Positions 19,971 through 28,313 are shown, counted from the stretch's first letter. The stretch: DNA of 64,000 nt from an uncultured Lachnospiraceae bacterium (GCA_947243855.1 CAMXIK010000007.1:1-64000); one strand, 5' to 3'. Program-made: numbers and translations. The notes: generated by a model not told the origin, from the letters alone.

Positions 19971-20001
19971 CTATTAGTTATATTTATTATAACTAATAGT
20001 T
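19969..20001. promoter_or_regulatory. Perfect 14-bp-arm palindrome, likely XRE operator
   Basis: AACTATTAGTTATA, 5 nt, TATAACTAATAGTT: two perfect arms. The site abuts the leftward promoter and lies upstream of the rightward XRE gene. This is the arrangement of a divergent operator for the repressor encoded next. Confidence 0.75.
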
Positions 20002-20060
20002 TGTTATAACTTCCTCCACTTATAGGTAAAATAGAAGAAAAGCGCAAATGGAGTATCACT

Positions 20061-20390
20061 ATGAATCGTATTGCATTGGGAAAACGGCTGCGTGAAGAAC
20101 GCTTACACAGCGGCCTCACACAAGAACAGGTAGCCGAAGCTGTCAATGTTTCAACTACCTATATCGGTTTGATCGAGCACGGCGAACGCTCCGTCACATT
20201 GGATAAGCTGATCGCACTTTCCCAGTGTTTCCATGTAAGCGTCGATTATTTGCTGCAGGATGATATCCCTCTCACTAATTCCATTCAGGAAAAACAGCTT
20301 CTATCCCTATGGCATACCGCCACGGAACAGGAACGCGAAACGATTCTGTCCGTGATCAGGTCTATCGTCCATCCGTCACAACAAAAATGA
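20061..20390 (+). CDS. XRE-family repressor
   Basis: DNA-binding protein of 109 aa. Residues 5-65 are an HTH_XRE domain (LGKRLREERLHSGLTQEQVAEAVNVSTTYIGLIEHGERS), followed by a short helical tail for dimerisation. The ATG at 20061 has a modest SD. It is divergent from the zinc-ribbon/DUF4352 cluster with a perfect palindrome between them, so it probably represses itself, that cluster, or both. A tandem hairpin terminator follows. Confidence 0.85.
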   Translation: MNRIALGKRLREERLHSGLTQEQVAEAVNVSTTYIGLIEHGERSVTLDKLIALSQCFHVSVDYLLQDDIPLTNSIQEKQLLSLWHTATEQERETILSVIRSIVHPSQQK

Positions 20391-20457
20391 CTTTGCCTAC
20401 ACATATAGTATAAGCAAAGCCATTTTATTTTTGGTCTGCTCTCAGCAGACAATTTTT
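20388..20457 (+). terminator. Tandem hairpins after the XRE gene
   Basis: TGACTTTGC pairs with GCAAAGCCA (one mismatch) and is followed by TTTTATTTTT. A second hairpin, GTCTGCT-ctc-AGCAGAC (20434-20450), is followed by AATTTTT. Both work in the plus direction; the first also has A-rich flanks that could serve the convergent kinase gene. Confidence 0.7.
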
Positions 20458-21574
20458 ATAGAACTGGCAAACCCACTACCAAACTTTTTACATAATTTTC
20501 TATTACAATACCCCTTTCAAAAATAATCATTCCCAAAACAATCCGAATTATGATTCTGAGCATCCGCGGTAATTTCCGCAAAATCGGCATTTTCCTATCC
20601 CAATCTGCCACATTGACAATAACCAATACTGTTACCCATATATAAAGTAATACCGCAAGCGATTCAAGCAAAAATATTTCCGCAGATACCGTATATGGTT
20701 CCAAAAAAATGTAAGTAGAAAGAAGCATCATCCCGTATCCAACAGAAGCCACAATATTTTTCCATAAAATACCCGTTCGAAATCCCGGCAGCCCCCTTAC
20801 GCAGCTTCCTCTCTTCTGAATCACATTTTTTATCCGCTTTCCTACCGTGTTTTCTTCTTCGATTCCAAGCGCTTTCTTTAATTCCGAAACCGTTTGAAAA
20901 CGTTTTTCCGGATCTATCTCCGTGCACTTTTTTATAATATGTGCAAATGGAACCATCTTACATTGTTGCTGCCCTGTTTGATCTCCTGTAAGCATCTCAT
21001 TCATCAAAATCCCTAACGCATAAATATCTGTGCGAACATCTGACTGCATAAATCCAAATTGTTCCGGTGCTGCATACCCTGCTGTCCCCAGAATTGTCGT
21101 ATCTCTCTTTTGATCCGCTTTCACTTCTCTTGCAATTCCAAAATCAATTATTTTTGCTACGCCATCTATCGACAGCAGTATATTATCCGGATTCAAATCT
21201 CTATGTATCATCCCCTGTCTATGAACTGCATCTAATGCCAAACATAATTCGCCAATCACCGGTACAACTTCATTCGGCTCAAGTGCACCCCTCTCCTCCA
21301 TATATTCCCTAAGTGTCAAACCACTGATATATTCTTCTATTACAATACCTTTTTCCCCGTTTGATACAACCTCAAAAATTTTAGCTAAATGATTGTTCTG
21401 CATGCCCCGCAATCTCTCATACAGAAACGCTGCATCAGAAGTTACATACTTTTTTACCGCGATTTTTCCATTCCTTTTATCTTTTACTAAAAAAGTCTGT
21501 CCATCCTCTTTCCCAAGAGCCGTTAAGGTTTCATATTGCTCTTCCAGATATTGCATCCGTAAGTTCTCAGACAT
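20456..21574 (-). CDS. Membrane-bound Hanks-type Ser/Thr protein kinase
   Basis: Kinase of 372 aa. The catalytic domain (about 14-235) has the ATP lysine near 41-42 (AVKKYV), HRDLNPDN (124-131), DFG (144-146) and APEQ (169-172), so it looks active. Instead of PASTA domains, the C-terminal part has about three hydrophobic segments (270-370). The glycine-rich loop is reduced. It is divergent from the HTH gene at 21657, with 82 nt between the two; similar kinase/HTH pairs occur in Lachnospiraceae. Substrates are unknown. Confidence 0.88.
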   Translation of the reverse strand: MSENLRMQYLEEQYETLTALGKEDGQTFLVKDKRNGKIAVKKYVTSDAAFLYERLRGMQNNHLAKIFEVVSNGEKGIVIEEYISGLTLREYMEERGALEPNEVVPVIGELCLALDAVHRQGMIHRDLNPDNILLSIDGVAKIIDFGIAREVKADQKRDTTILGTAGYAAPEQFGFMQSDVRTDIYALGILMNEMLTGDQTGQQQCKMVPFAHIIKKCTEIDPEKRFQTVSELKKALGIEEENTVGKRIKNVIQKRGSCVRGLPGFRTGILWKNIVASVGYGMMLLSTYIFLEPYTVSAEIFLLESLAVLLYIWVTVLVIVNVADWDRKMPILRKLPRMLRIIIRIVLGMIIFERGIVIENYVKSLVVGLPVL

Positions 21575-21656
21575 TGACTTTTCTCCTGTTCCTCTTTAAT
21601 ATGATTAGTATACCACAGCGTCATGTTTTTGACCGTAAAAGTGAGGGATTGTTGTC

Positions 21657-22091
21657 ATGAAAAAAACAACTGGTGAATTATTGGAACTATTAAAAAATGA
21701 ATCTACTCTGGAACACTATATGGAAACAGTCTCCGACAACCTCATAAAGCAAATCCCTCTCTCTGATTGTCTAAATAAGCTCGTCGAAGAAAAGGGGCTT
21801 ACAAAAGCGGAAATCATCAGTCAATCCGGATTAGAGAGAAAATATGCCTATCAGATTTTTGACGGTCATAAAAATCCCAACCGGGACAGGGTTCTTGCTC
21901 TGTGTCTTGCCATGCGGCTTACTGCGGAGGAGACACAGCAATTGTTAAAACAAACTGGCTATTCCCCGCTGTACGCCAGACTCAAACTGGACAGCGTTAT
22001 TCTGTTCTGTCTTCAACACTCTTTATCCGCAATGGATGCCAACGATCTTCTCTATGAAATAGGAGAACCGCTCTTAACGCTTACCAACTAA
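21657..22091 (+). CDS. HTH protein paired with the Ser/Thr kinase
   Basis: Helical protein of 144 aa with an XRE-like HTH in the middle (LVEEKGLTKAEIISQSGLERKYAYQIFDGHKNPNRDRVLALCLAM, about 41-86). It is flanked by a helical N-terminus and a tail (VILFCLQHSLSAMDANDLLYEIGE). I recognise this as a family widespread in Lachnospiraceae and often found next to protein kinases. It may regulate the divergent kinase gene or be its phosphorylation target; neither is shown. The ATG at 21657 follows GAGGG at about 9 nt. Confidence 0.75.
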   Translation: MKKTTGELLELLKNESTLEHYMETVSDNLIKQIPLSDCLNKLVEEKGLTKAEIISQSGLERKYAYQIFDGHKNPNRDRVLALCLAMRLTAEETQQLLKQTGYSPLYARLKLDSVILFCLQHSLSAMDANDLLYEIGEPLLTLTN

Positions 22092-22157
22092 TTTTGCCTC
22101 TTTCATTTGAGTATTTTGATATCCATTTCATTACTACCAATCATAATAACCATTTCA

Positions 22158-22562
22158 TTAGATAAATAAATACTGCTCGCAGAAATTTTTTGCTGTCACA
22201 ATCTGAATGTTTTCATATTCTTTTATTACCAAAAGATCTTTATCACCGCTAACAATATATAAAGCATGGGAGTCCCTTGCACATTCCAAAAATTTATTAT
22301 CATCAGGATCTCGGCATATTTCAACCAGAGTAGTCGGCTCAATAATTTCCATAGCTTTAATCAGCGGACCTAAAATTGCCTTATTAATATGTCCTTGCTT
22401 TTCATCAATCATTTCTTGTACAATTTCCTCATATTCGCTAATAATCTCTGCCGTAGCACATGCAGTTATTTTCTGACCAACCACAGCGCTAAGAATTTTT
22501 CTTGGAAATCCGCCAAAAAACACACCGGAAATCAGTACATTCGTGTCTATTACAATTCTCAT
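22158..22562 (-). CDS. PIN-domain toxin (COG1569-type)
   Basis: Putative RNase toxin of 134 aa. PIN-domain acidic residues are visible: VIDTNVLISG (D6), a central SEYEEIVQE, CRDPDDNKFLECA, and SGDKDLL near the C-terminus. This is the PIN subfamily annotated as the toxin of a type II pair. Its ATG overlaps the stop of the upstream AbrB antitoxin by 4 nt. Confidence 0.88.
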   Translation of the reverse strand: MRIVIDTNVLISGVFFGGFPRKILSAVVGQKITACATAEIISEYEEIVQEMIDEKQGHINKAILGPLIKAMEIIEPTTLVEICRDPDDNKFLECARDSHALYIVSGDKDLLVIKEYENIQIVTAKNFCEQYLFI

Positions 22563-22825
22563 ACGCGTTTCTTCTTTCTAACTGATTTAACAATATTATC
22601 AACATCATTTTCATGATATCCAACCGACAGCGCCCACTTTTGAGCCTCGTCCAGTGAAGCCTCAAATTCTTCCGCAGAAGGAATTTTTAAAGTCTTGAGC
22701 ATGATAACATCTCCTGAAGTATAAGCGACCAGTTTATCGCCAGTATCAATCGAAAGAAGCTTTCGGATACTAACTGGCAGGGAAATCTGCCCTTTGGAAG
22801 AAACGGTTAATATTTGTGTACTCAT
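22559..22825 (-). CDS. AbrB/SpoVT-like antitoxin
   Basis: Antitoxin of 88 aa with an N-terminal AbrB DNA-binding domain (LTVSSKGQISLPVSIRKLLSIDTGDKLVAY) and an acidic helical tail (SAEEFEASLDEAQKWAL). AAAGGAG lies 9 nt before the ATG. A promoter and a palindrome sit directly upstream, consistent with autoregulation. It uses the same DNA-binding fold as the antitoxin upstream of cas3, but the two are clearly different in sequence and toxin partner. Confidence 0.88.
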   Translation of the reverse strand: MSTQILTVSSKGQISLPVSIRKLLSIDTGDKLVAYTSGDVIMLKTLKIPSAEEFEASLDEAQKWALSVGYHENDVDNIVKSVRKKKRV

Positions 22826-22844
22826 TTTTATGTGCTCCTTTCTT

Positions 22845-22859
22845 GTAAGAATTTCTTAC
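22845..22859. promoter_or_regulatory. Palindrome at the PIN/AbrB start site
   Basis: GTAAGAA-t-TTCTTAC: 7-bp arms around one base, 4 nt downstream of the -10 box. It is the likely TA operator. Confidence 0.6.
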
Positions 22860-22863
22860 TTAT

Positions 22864-22892
22864 ATTATGCCATCATATTAAAAGATATACAA
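22864..22892 (-). promoter_or_regulatory. Promoter of the PIN/AbrB pair
   Basis: Minus strand TTGTAT (22887-22892), 17-nt spacer, CATAAT (22864-22869). Confidence 0.65.
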
Positions 22893-22901
22893 CAGAAACT
22901 A

Positions 22902-23051
22902 TTAAAAACTATTTATCTTTATTTCGGCCTCTTTCACATCTTCGATCGTTTTTATTTCCCCGACCTTCGACGCAATCCAAAAATAATACTTCTTCCCGTC
23001 CTTTTCATCGATCAGAATAACCTCGTCTACTTTCTCAGAATTAATTGTCAT
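22902..23051 (-). CDS. Unrecognised 49-aa ORF
   Basis: This frame is below the ORF-track cutoff. It begins MTINSEKVDEVILIDEKDGKKYYFW and ends KEAEIKINSF, with a balanced charged and hydrophobic composition. The ATG lies 9 nt after the stop of the membrane-protein gene, which suggests coupling, but the gap is T-rich with no SD. It could be a real small protein or the remnant tail of a larger gene. No family recognised. Confidence 0.4.
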   Translation of the reverse strand: MTINSEKVDEVILIDEKDGKKYYFWIASKVGEIKTIEDVKEAEIKINSF

Positions 23052-23060
23052 AAAAAAAAT

Positions 23061-23747
23061 TTAATCATCAGTAGATACGCCCCATGCTGGTGCTATTAAC
23101 TTATCATAGCTTCCGCGTTGTATTCCCATTGAATATGCCATATCTTCTCTAACGGTCTCCTCTGCCGTATATTTGTCATCATATACATATGTACACGTGC
23201 TTCCAAGACCATAATACAAACCATCCTGCTTGAGAAAAGCAAATTCAACAATATTTTCTTCATTTTCCCTAAAATAAACAAATGCGTTTTCTCGTGTCTG
23301 CATGCGGTAGATTTCTTCCAGTTTATCAAAATTACATTTTTTCTTTCTTTTTTTGATACTATTTACCAGAGCAGTTTCTATATCGTCATACCCTTTCGTG
23401 TCAGTTTCAAGATAACAGGCATACCTATGATTTCCCGGAAAAGTATTTGCAATATCAACTATTTGTATCGTGCTGTCATGTAAAGATATCATTGACACGA
23501 TTAATACGATAACCAGAATACCTGTCATAACAATGTCTGATACCGTCACTTTCGGAACTGCTATTTTTTCGCTTTTTAGTAACATTACAAAAAACAGAAA
23601 AAATACGACGGCTAAAACCTGATCGAATAGATTCCGGACTTTGATAGCCTCTATATTCTTTATTAAGGTATTGCTTACTGCTCCCCAAAGTATGCATAGC
23701 AGTATTGCAAGTACGAGAGCCCTTAACCCTTTTACCCTGTTTTTCAT
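23061..23747 (-). CDS. Membrane-anchored protein of unknown function
   Basis: Protein of 228 aa from ATG 23747, which has GGAG 6 nt upstream. The track start at 23855 reads through the repeated terminator element and is not the real start. Three hydrophobic segments fill residues 7 to about 90 (ALVLAILLCILWG, VLAVVFFLFFVMLL, IVMTGILVIVLIVSMI). A soluble, probably extracytoplasmic domain of about 135 residues follows (YACYLETDTKGYDDIE to WGVSTDD). I do not recognise a family. Confidence 0.65.
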   Translation of the reverse strand: MKNRVKGLRALVLAILLCILWGAVSNTLIKNIEAIKVRNLFDQVLAVVFFLFFVMLLKSEKIAVPKVTVSDIVMTGILVIVLIVSMISLHDSTIQIVDIANTFPGNHRYACYLETDTKGYDDIETALVNSIKKRKKKCNFDKLEEIYRMQTRENAFVYFRENEENIVEFAFLKQDGLYYGLGSTCTYVYDDKYTAEETVREDMAYSMGIQRGSYDKLIAPAWGVSTDD

Positions 23748-23768
23748 TTCTTCTCCAACACTCTTATT

Positions 23769-23813
23769 AAAAAAAAGGAACATCCATGCCGCAGCACCTG
23801 ACATTCCCTCTTC
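23769..23813 (-). terminator. Repeated terminator element, copy 2
   Basis: Minus strand GGAATGTC pairs with GATGTTCC over an inner GTGC/GCAT stem and is followed by eight T. It terminates the DUF4358 lipoprotein gene. Its core is almost identical to that at 18350-18386. Confidence 0.8.
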
Positions 23814-23876
23814 GTAGTTACTTATTTGTCTGCAAAAGACCTCCGCCGTCTGCACCCAAACAGCATTTTCATCCCT

Positions 23877-24368
23877 TTACAAATTCTGAAACGCCGTATT
23901 CATTGCATACGCCTCGTCCTTCCCGCTCATGATAAAGAAAATCACATTCCCGCGGCTCTCGATCAGGGTGGTTTCCGCGCTGACGCAGACCCACTTATCC
24001 GGGTCGGCCTTATCCTTCAAGAGCTGTTTGGCCGTCTCCACATCCGCCTCGTCCACCCGAAGCAGCACGCACTGGTACGCCTTAGAGGACATCATCGGCA
24101 TGGATACCACGCCCTCCGTGTAAGTAATCTCGTCCGTTCCAAGAATGTAGCTCTCCAAATCATCCGTGATCTCGACAGTCTCAAAACCGTCCAGACTCTC
24201 CCGGAAACCGGCGTCAAGATCTGCCTTTTCATAGAGAGACGCCATGATATCTGTCAACGCTCCCTCCAAATTATCGGAAGACTCCTTTTTATCCCCACAG
24301 GCGGTACAGAATAAACCCGCCAATAAAATCAAAAGTCCTGTCAAACATACGGTTCTCTTCTTCAACAT
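23877..24368 (-). CDS. DUF4358 lipoprotein
   Basis: Secreted lipoprotein of 163 aa. The signal is KKRTVCLTGLLILLAGLFCTACG with a TAC-G type lipobox (C24). The mature part (LTDIMASLYEKAD, ILGTDEITYTEGVVSMPMMSSKAYQCVLLRV, IESRGNVIFFIMS) matches DUF4358 proteins, which are common in Clostridia and of unknown role. The end is marked by the repeated terminator element. Confidence 0.82.
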   Translation of the reverse strand: MLKKRTVCLTGLLILLAGLFCTACGDKKESSDNLEGALTDIMASLYEKADLDAGFRESLDGFETVEITDDLESYILGTDEITYTEGVVSMPMMSSKAYQCVLLRVDEADVETAKQLLKDKADPDKWVCVSAETTLIESRGNVIFFIMSGKDEAYAMNTAFQNL

Positions 24369-24513
24369 ATTTCTCTGTTCTCCTCTTCTCGCCCGGTTTC
24401 AGCAATCTGTCCTGTCGGCCGCTGCATTCTTCCTCACTGTCTTATTTTCTCCCATTTTTCCGCATTTATCCCCAAGCTGTTCCTTCCCTTTATCAGGAAA
24501 ATGCACCTTGTTC

Positions 24514-25107
24514 TCAGCTTCCCTTTTTATCGGATAAAAGAGGTTTAATTGTCTTGTAAATCTTACTGGATTTTTTGTTGTCCGCGCTGGGATATTTTTT
24601 CATTAACGCATTCATAATGCCCTGCTTCGTCTTATACTGCTGTATGGTTTTTAAGACGTCGTCCACAGTTACATCGTCATTTTCCCGAAGAATCTCCGTT
24701 AAGGTCTCCTGCAGCTTCTTTTTCAGTTCCAACGTCTCCTGATCATGGCTTCGTCCCATAATATCCGCAATCAACGTCACCGAAACGCCTCTGCTTTTCC
24801 AATAACCGCTTAGAATCTCAAATCCCTTGTCTTTGCTGACAATATAATAACTGTCCGCGGCCTTGTTTGCAATCAAAAATCCCAATTGCGTGGCAAGTTG
24901 AAAATCCAGCGCATTTTTACTTCCCACATCCACCTTGCAAAGCTCGATATCCGCCTTGGATTCCATAATTTTTTTATGCTGCTCGAAGGTAATACTGTCC
25001 GCGTTTTTACTGTATAAAATGCAGACATGATCCTCCGCTTCCAGTTTGTGGATGCCATCCAATCCGTCTTTTTTTACATTTTCAAAATCTACCAAATAAT
25101 AACCCAT
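24514..25107 (-). CDS. PIN-like (NYN-type) nuclease-domain protein
   Basis: Protein of 197 aa. The N-terminal 120 residues carry PIN-like acidic positions: YLVDFENVK (D7, E9), SKNALDFQLATQLG and YYIVSKDKGFE. This pattern is seen in PIN-like domains near NYN/LabA nucleases. A helical, charged tail follows (ETLELKKKLQETL), ending in SKIYKTIKPLLSD. It is probably an RNase; its target is unknown. It has no adjacent antitoxin, so a TA role is not supported. Confidence 0.72.
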   Translation of the reverse strand: MGYYLVDFENVKKDGLDGIHKLEAEDHVCILYSKNADSITFEQHKKIMESKADIELCKVDVGSKNALDFQLATQLGFLIANKAADSYYIVSKDKGFEILSGYWKSRGVSVTLIADIMGRSHDQETLELKKKLQETLTEILRENDDVTVDDVLKTIQQYKTKQGIMNALMKKYPSADNKKSSKIYKTIKPLLSDKKGS

Positions 25108-25162
25108 CTTTTCTCTTTCTCACCTTTCGGTGTCTGCATACCGCTTCCAGCTTTCCAAGCTC

Positions 25163-26020
25163 TCAGGCTTTCGCTTCTCCCAGCTTATCCTGAAAGAATG
25201 CAATAATTCTCTGCCAAAGCTCCTCTTGGAAAAAGGGCATATCCGCATGGTCCGCTCCCTCTAACACCAGAAGCTTTACCTCTGCGCCCGCTTCCTCCAG
25301 CTTATCATGCAGGATTTCTCCCTGAGAAAAGGGAACGGTGTGATCGTTATCGCCGTGAATAATCAGAAACGGCGGGGCGTCCTTCGTCACAAAACTTACC
25401 GGACAGATTTTAAGCGCCTCTTCTTGATTTAACATGACGTTTTTACCAAGCAGCAACGATTCCATAGAAGCCGCCGCCTCCGCCGGGGAAGCATATTTAA
25501 ATCCAGTCACGTCTGAAGGCGGATACCAAGGACAGGCCGCCTGCACTTTACTGGAATACTCCGTAAACGCGCCCACGTCGAAAGACGGATCATCCGCCAA
25601 CGCCGCCATAGCCGCAAGATAACCGCCTGCCGACTCACCCATCACGCCAAACCGTTCCGGATCAATATTGTAACGTCCGCTCAATGCTTTCAAATACCGG
25701 ATTCCAGCCTTCACATCCATAAGCTGAATCGGAAAAGCTCCCTCGTTCGTGGTACGGTACTCCACGCTCGCTACCACAAAACCGCTTCTGGCAAGCTCCG
25801 CCAGATACGCCAGATGCGCGGAACGATCCAGCCGAATCCATGCGCCGCCACATATCCACACGACACAGGGATATTTCTTTGTCTTATCCTCCGGATAAAT
25901 AATATCCATTTTCAAATCTCGTCTGGTGTGATCAAACCATGCGTCCACCTGTGCAAAAGTGATGCCTGTCACCACCGAATACTGCGGCGCCTTCACCTTA
26001 ATTTTAAGTTTTTCCTTCAT
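25163..26020 (-). CDS. Alpha/beta-hydrolase, esterase/lipase family
   Basis: Hydrolase of 285 aa related to BD-FAE/carboxylesterase-type enzymes. The oxyanion-hole segment is VVWICGGAWIR, the nucleophile elbow is GESAGGY (serine near 132), the acid is in IHGDNDHTVPF, and the histidine is in GADHADMPFF. No signal peptide is seen, so it is probably cytoplasmic. Two ATGs are close; the second (26020) has GGGGGAA at a good distance. The substrate is unknown. Confidence 0.85.
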   Translation of the reverse strand: MKEKLKIKVKAPQYSVVTGITFAQVDAWFDHTRRDLKMDIIYPEDKTKKYPCVVWICGGAWIRLDRSAHLAYLAELARSGFVVASVEYRTTNEGAFPIQLMDVKAGIRYLKALSGRYNIDPERFGVMGESAGGYLAAMAALADDPSFDVGAFTEYSSKVQAACPWYPPSDVTGFKYASPAEAAASMESLLLGKNVMLNQEEALKICPVSFVTKDAPPFLIIHGDNDHTVPFSQGEILHDKLEEAGAEVKLLVLEGADHADMPFFQEELWQRIIAFFQDKLGEAKA

Positions 26021-26041
26021 AAACATTTCCCCCGATCATTT

Positions 26042-28237
26042 CTATGTATTGCTATGTATCTTCTCCTGCGGCATCCAATGCATCATCAACCGCTCCAATT
26101 TCGTCTGATCAATCGGTTTCGCCAAAAAATCGTCAAACCCGGCCGCCAGATACTGCTCCTTCGCTCCCATAATCGCGTTCGCCGTCAGCATGATAACCGG
26201 CGTGTCCTTACAGAGATTCTCCTCCATCTCTTTCATATGCTGCATGGTTTCCATGCCATCCATTTCCGGCATCATATGATCAAGAAAAATCAGATCATAG
26301 TGCTTTTGTCTGATATGATCCAAGCACTCTCTTCCGCTTCCCACGTCCGTGATCTGCACCTTCGTCTGTTTTAAGAGTCCGCAAAATACTCTCCTATTTA
26401 CGCGGTTATCGTCCACAAGAAGAATTTCAGCCTCCGGCGACGTAAAGCTTGCATGGTAATTGTGTTCTCTGGCCGCTTTTTTCGCCCGCTCCTGAAAGTT
26501 ACCGATAGGTTCCGCATCTACAATGCCCTGCCGCAGTGCGAAGAAGAAGCGGCTGCCTTCCCCGTAAACGCTTTCCACCCGCAAATCGGTATCCATCAGT
26601 TTCAACAACTGCAGGGAGATGTTCATACCAAGGCCCGTACCTTCCACATCGCGGTTTTTTTCCTCGTCCAGACGTTCAAAGGCGGAAAACAGCTTCGGAA
26701 TCTCTTCCTGCCTGATACCGATACCCGTATCCCTGACCGTAAAATGCAAGATCACATCCGCGCCGCTTCGTTCACCGGCCACCTCGAATGTCACTGTCCC
26801 CTTGCGGGTATATTTTACCGCATTGGTCAGCAGATTGATCAGTACCTGCCTAATACGAATATCGTCGCCGTAGATCTTTGACGGAAGCTCTGGATCTACA
26901 TTCACCTCAAAGCGCAGTCCTTTCTCATGAGCGCGCAGGGAAAATATATTATACAGATCGTTTAGCATGCTGTTTAGCTCGTATTCCGTAGGCACAATTT
27001 CCATCTTACCCGATTCTATCTTGGAAAAATCCAAAATATCGTTGATAATCCCCAAAAGCGCGTGGGCGGAAGTTTTGATGTCCATGGAATATTTTTTCAC
27101 ATCCTCCTGCGAGGATTCCCGCAGCACCATTTCATTCATGCCGATCACCGCATTGATCGGCGTCCTGATCTCATGGGAAACCCTTGCAAGAAACTCTGAT
27201 TTCGCTTTGTTCGCTTTCTCCGCATTTGCCTTTAAAATCTGCATCTGCTCAAGCTGTCTTTTGCTTTGCGTCATATCCACAAATACAATCGAATACCCAA
27301 CCAGCATACGGTTATTCCAAATTTTATTGGCGTGTACCTCAAATGTATGATTGCAGGTTACATACTCAAAATAGTTGTTGGCTCCAAAAACTTCCTTTAA
27401 ATTTTCCCTGCAGACCTGTTCCCCTTTTCTGAAATGAGAAAGACTCTGAAACAACTCCTTCGCCTTGTCGTTCGCTTCTACGAATCCACTATCCACATCC
27501 ACAATCAACACGGCTTCGTCCATGGTTTTTATAATATCTTCGTGTGCCGTAACGGTAATGTCAAATATATGATAAAATACAATCACAACTCCGAATGAAA
27601 TAATACTCAGGGCTTCACAGGCCGGCACCGCATCATAGCCCTCAATCCACTGAAACATACTGCACAAAAATCCGGGAATCGGAAAAATACTGCATATCCC
27701 CAGCGCAATCAGATTGATATTCTGTTTCCCATTCCGCAGTCTCTTATTTGCCAGCATTGTCATAACAAAACAGCCAATCATATGAATAAACATATGCAGC
27801 AAAAATATGTAATGCAGCGGCCCTTTCTCCAAAATCAGGTGCGGAAACATCCCCTCCGTCACAAAGGATACTCTCGAATAATAAATAGGCGTGTAGCGAT
27901 AGCCCCAGATGCACAAAAGCACCAGTCCATCCAGTGAAAACATCAGCGCCTCAAGCTTAGCCGGAATATGGAAACCACAGTATCTGGCCACAAAGATAAA
28001 CAGGAAGGTACTTATAAACGCCCCGCCCATAAACTCCACACGCACGGCAGTCATCGCCTCACTGATATTTCTGGAAAGCAGTTCCAACAAATATCCGGCA
28101 TTTTGAATCGCGCCAAAAAAGCCGACACACAGCATCAGTTTGGAAAGCGCATTTTCACGTTGTCTCGTCATGATGATTACGAAGCAAAAGCATCCCAGAA
28201 CCATCAGCATCTGGAAGCCTACCAAAAAACTGTACAT
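26042..28237 (-). CDS. Hybrid sensor histidine kinase/response regulator with 7TM-like input
   Basis: Signal protein of 731 aa. Residues 1-230 hold about seven hydrophobic segments resembling the histidine-kinase N-terminal 7TM region. A PAS-like part follows (VDSGFVEANDKAKEL). HisKA has the phospho-histidine in SHEIRTPINAV. HATPase has the N box (LLTNAVKYT), DTGIG and GTGLGMN. A C-terminal receiver has LLVDDNRVNRR and the phospho-acceptor in LIFLDHMMPEMDG. No separate response regulator lies next to it, so output may pass through phosphotransfer elsewhere. The ORF starts at ATG 28237. Confidence 0.9.
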   Translation of the reverse strand: MYSFLVGFQMLMVLGCFCFVIIMTRQRENALSKLMLCVGFFGAIQNAGYLLELLSRNISEAMTAVRVEFMGGAFISTFLFIFVARYCGFHIPAKLEALMFSLDGLVLLCIWGYRYTPIYYSRVSFVTEGMFPHLILEKGPLHYIFLLHMFIHMIGCFVMTMLANKRLRNGKQNINLIALGICSIFPIPGFLCSMFQWIEGYDAVPACEALSIISFGVVIVFYHIFDITVTAHEDIIKTMDEAVLIVDVDSGFVEANDKAKELFQSLSHFRKGEQVCRENLKEVFGANNYFEYVTCNHTFEVHANKIWNNRMLVGYSIVFVDMTQSKRQLEQMQILKANAEKANKAKSEFLARVSHEIRTPINAVIGMNEMVLRESSQEDVKKYSMDIKTSAHALLGIINDILDFSKIESGKMEIVPTEYELNSMLNDLYNIFSLRAHEKGLRFEVNVDPELPSKIYGDDIRIRQVLINLLTNAVKYTRKGTVTFEVAGERSGADVILHFTVRDTGIGIRQEEIPKLFSAFERLDEEKNRDVEGTGLGMNISLQLLKLMDTDLRVESVYGEGSRFFFALRQGIVDAEPIGNFQERAKKAAREHNYHASFTSPEAEILLVDDNRVNRRVFCGLLKQTKVQITDVGSGRECLDHIRQKHYDLIFLDHMMPEMDGMETMQHMKEMEENLCKDTPVIMLTANAIMGAKEQYLAAGFDDFLAKPIDQTKLERLMMHWMPQEKIHSNT

Positions 28238-28256
28238 AATATCCTCTCATCCTATA

Positions 28257-28289
28257 AAAGCAGCCATGCGTTCCCGCACAGCTGCTTTC
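28257..28289 (-). terminator. Terminator of the coat-protein gene
   Basis: Minus strand AAAGCAGC-t-GTGCG pairs with CGCAT-g-GCTGCTTT around a GGAA tetraloop, followed by TATAGG. It separates the coat gene from the histidine kinase. Confidence 0.75.
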
Positions 28290-28313
28290 CGCGGTTATTG
28301 CTCTCTTACGCCC

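Noticed and set aside
23748-23855. N-terminal extension of the membrane-protein ORF (EEGMSGAAAWMFLFF)
   Set aside because: These codons are the repeated terminator element. The ATG at 23747 with an SD is the better start. The near-identical peptide at the other copy follows from the shared terminator and not from protein homology.
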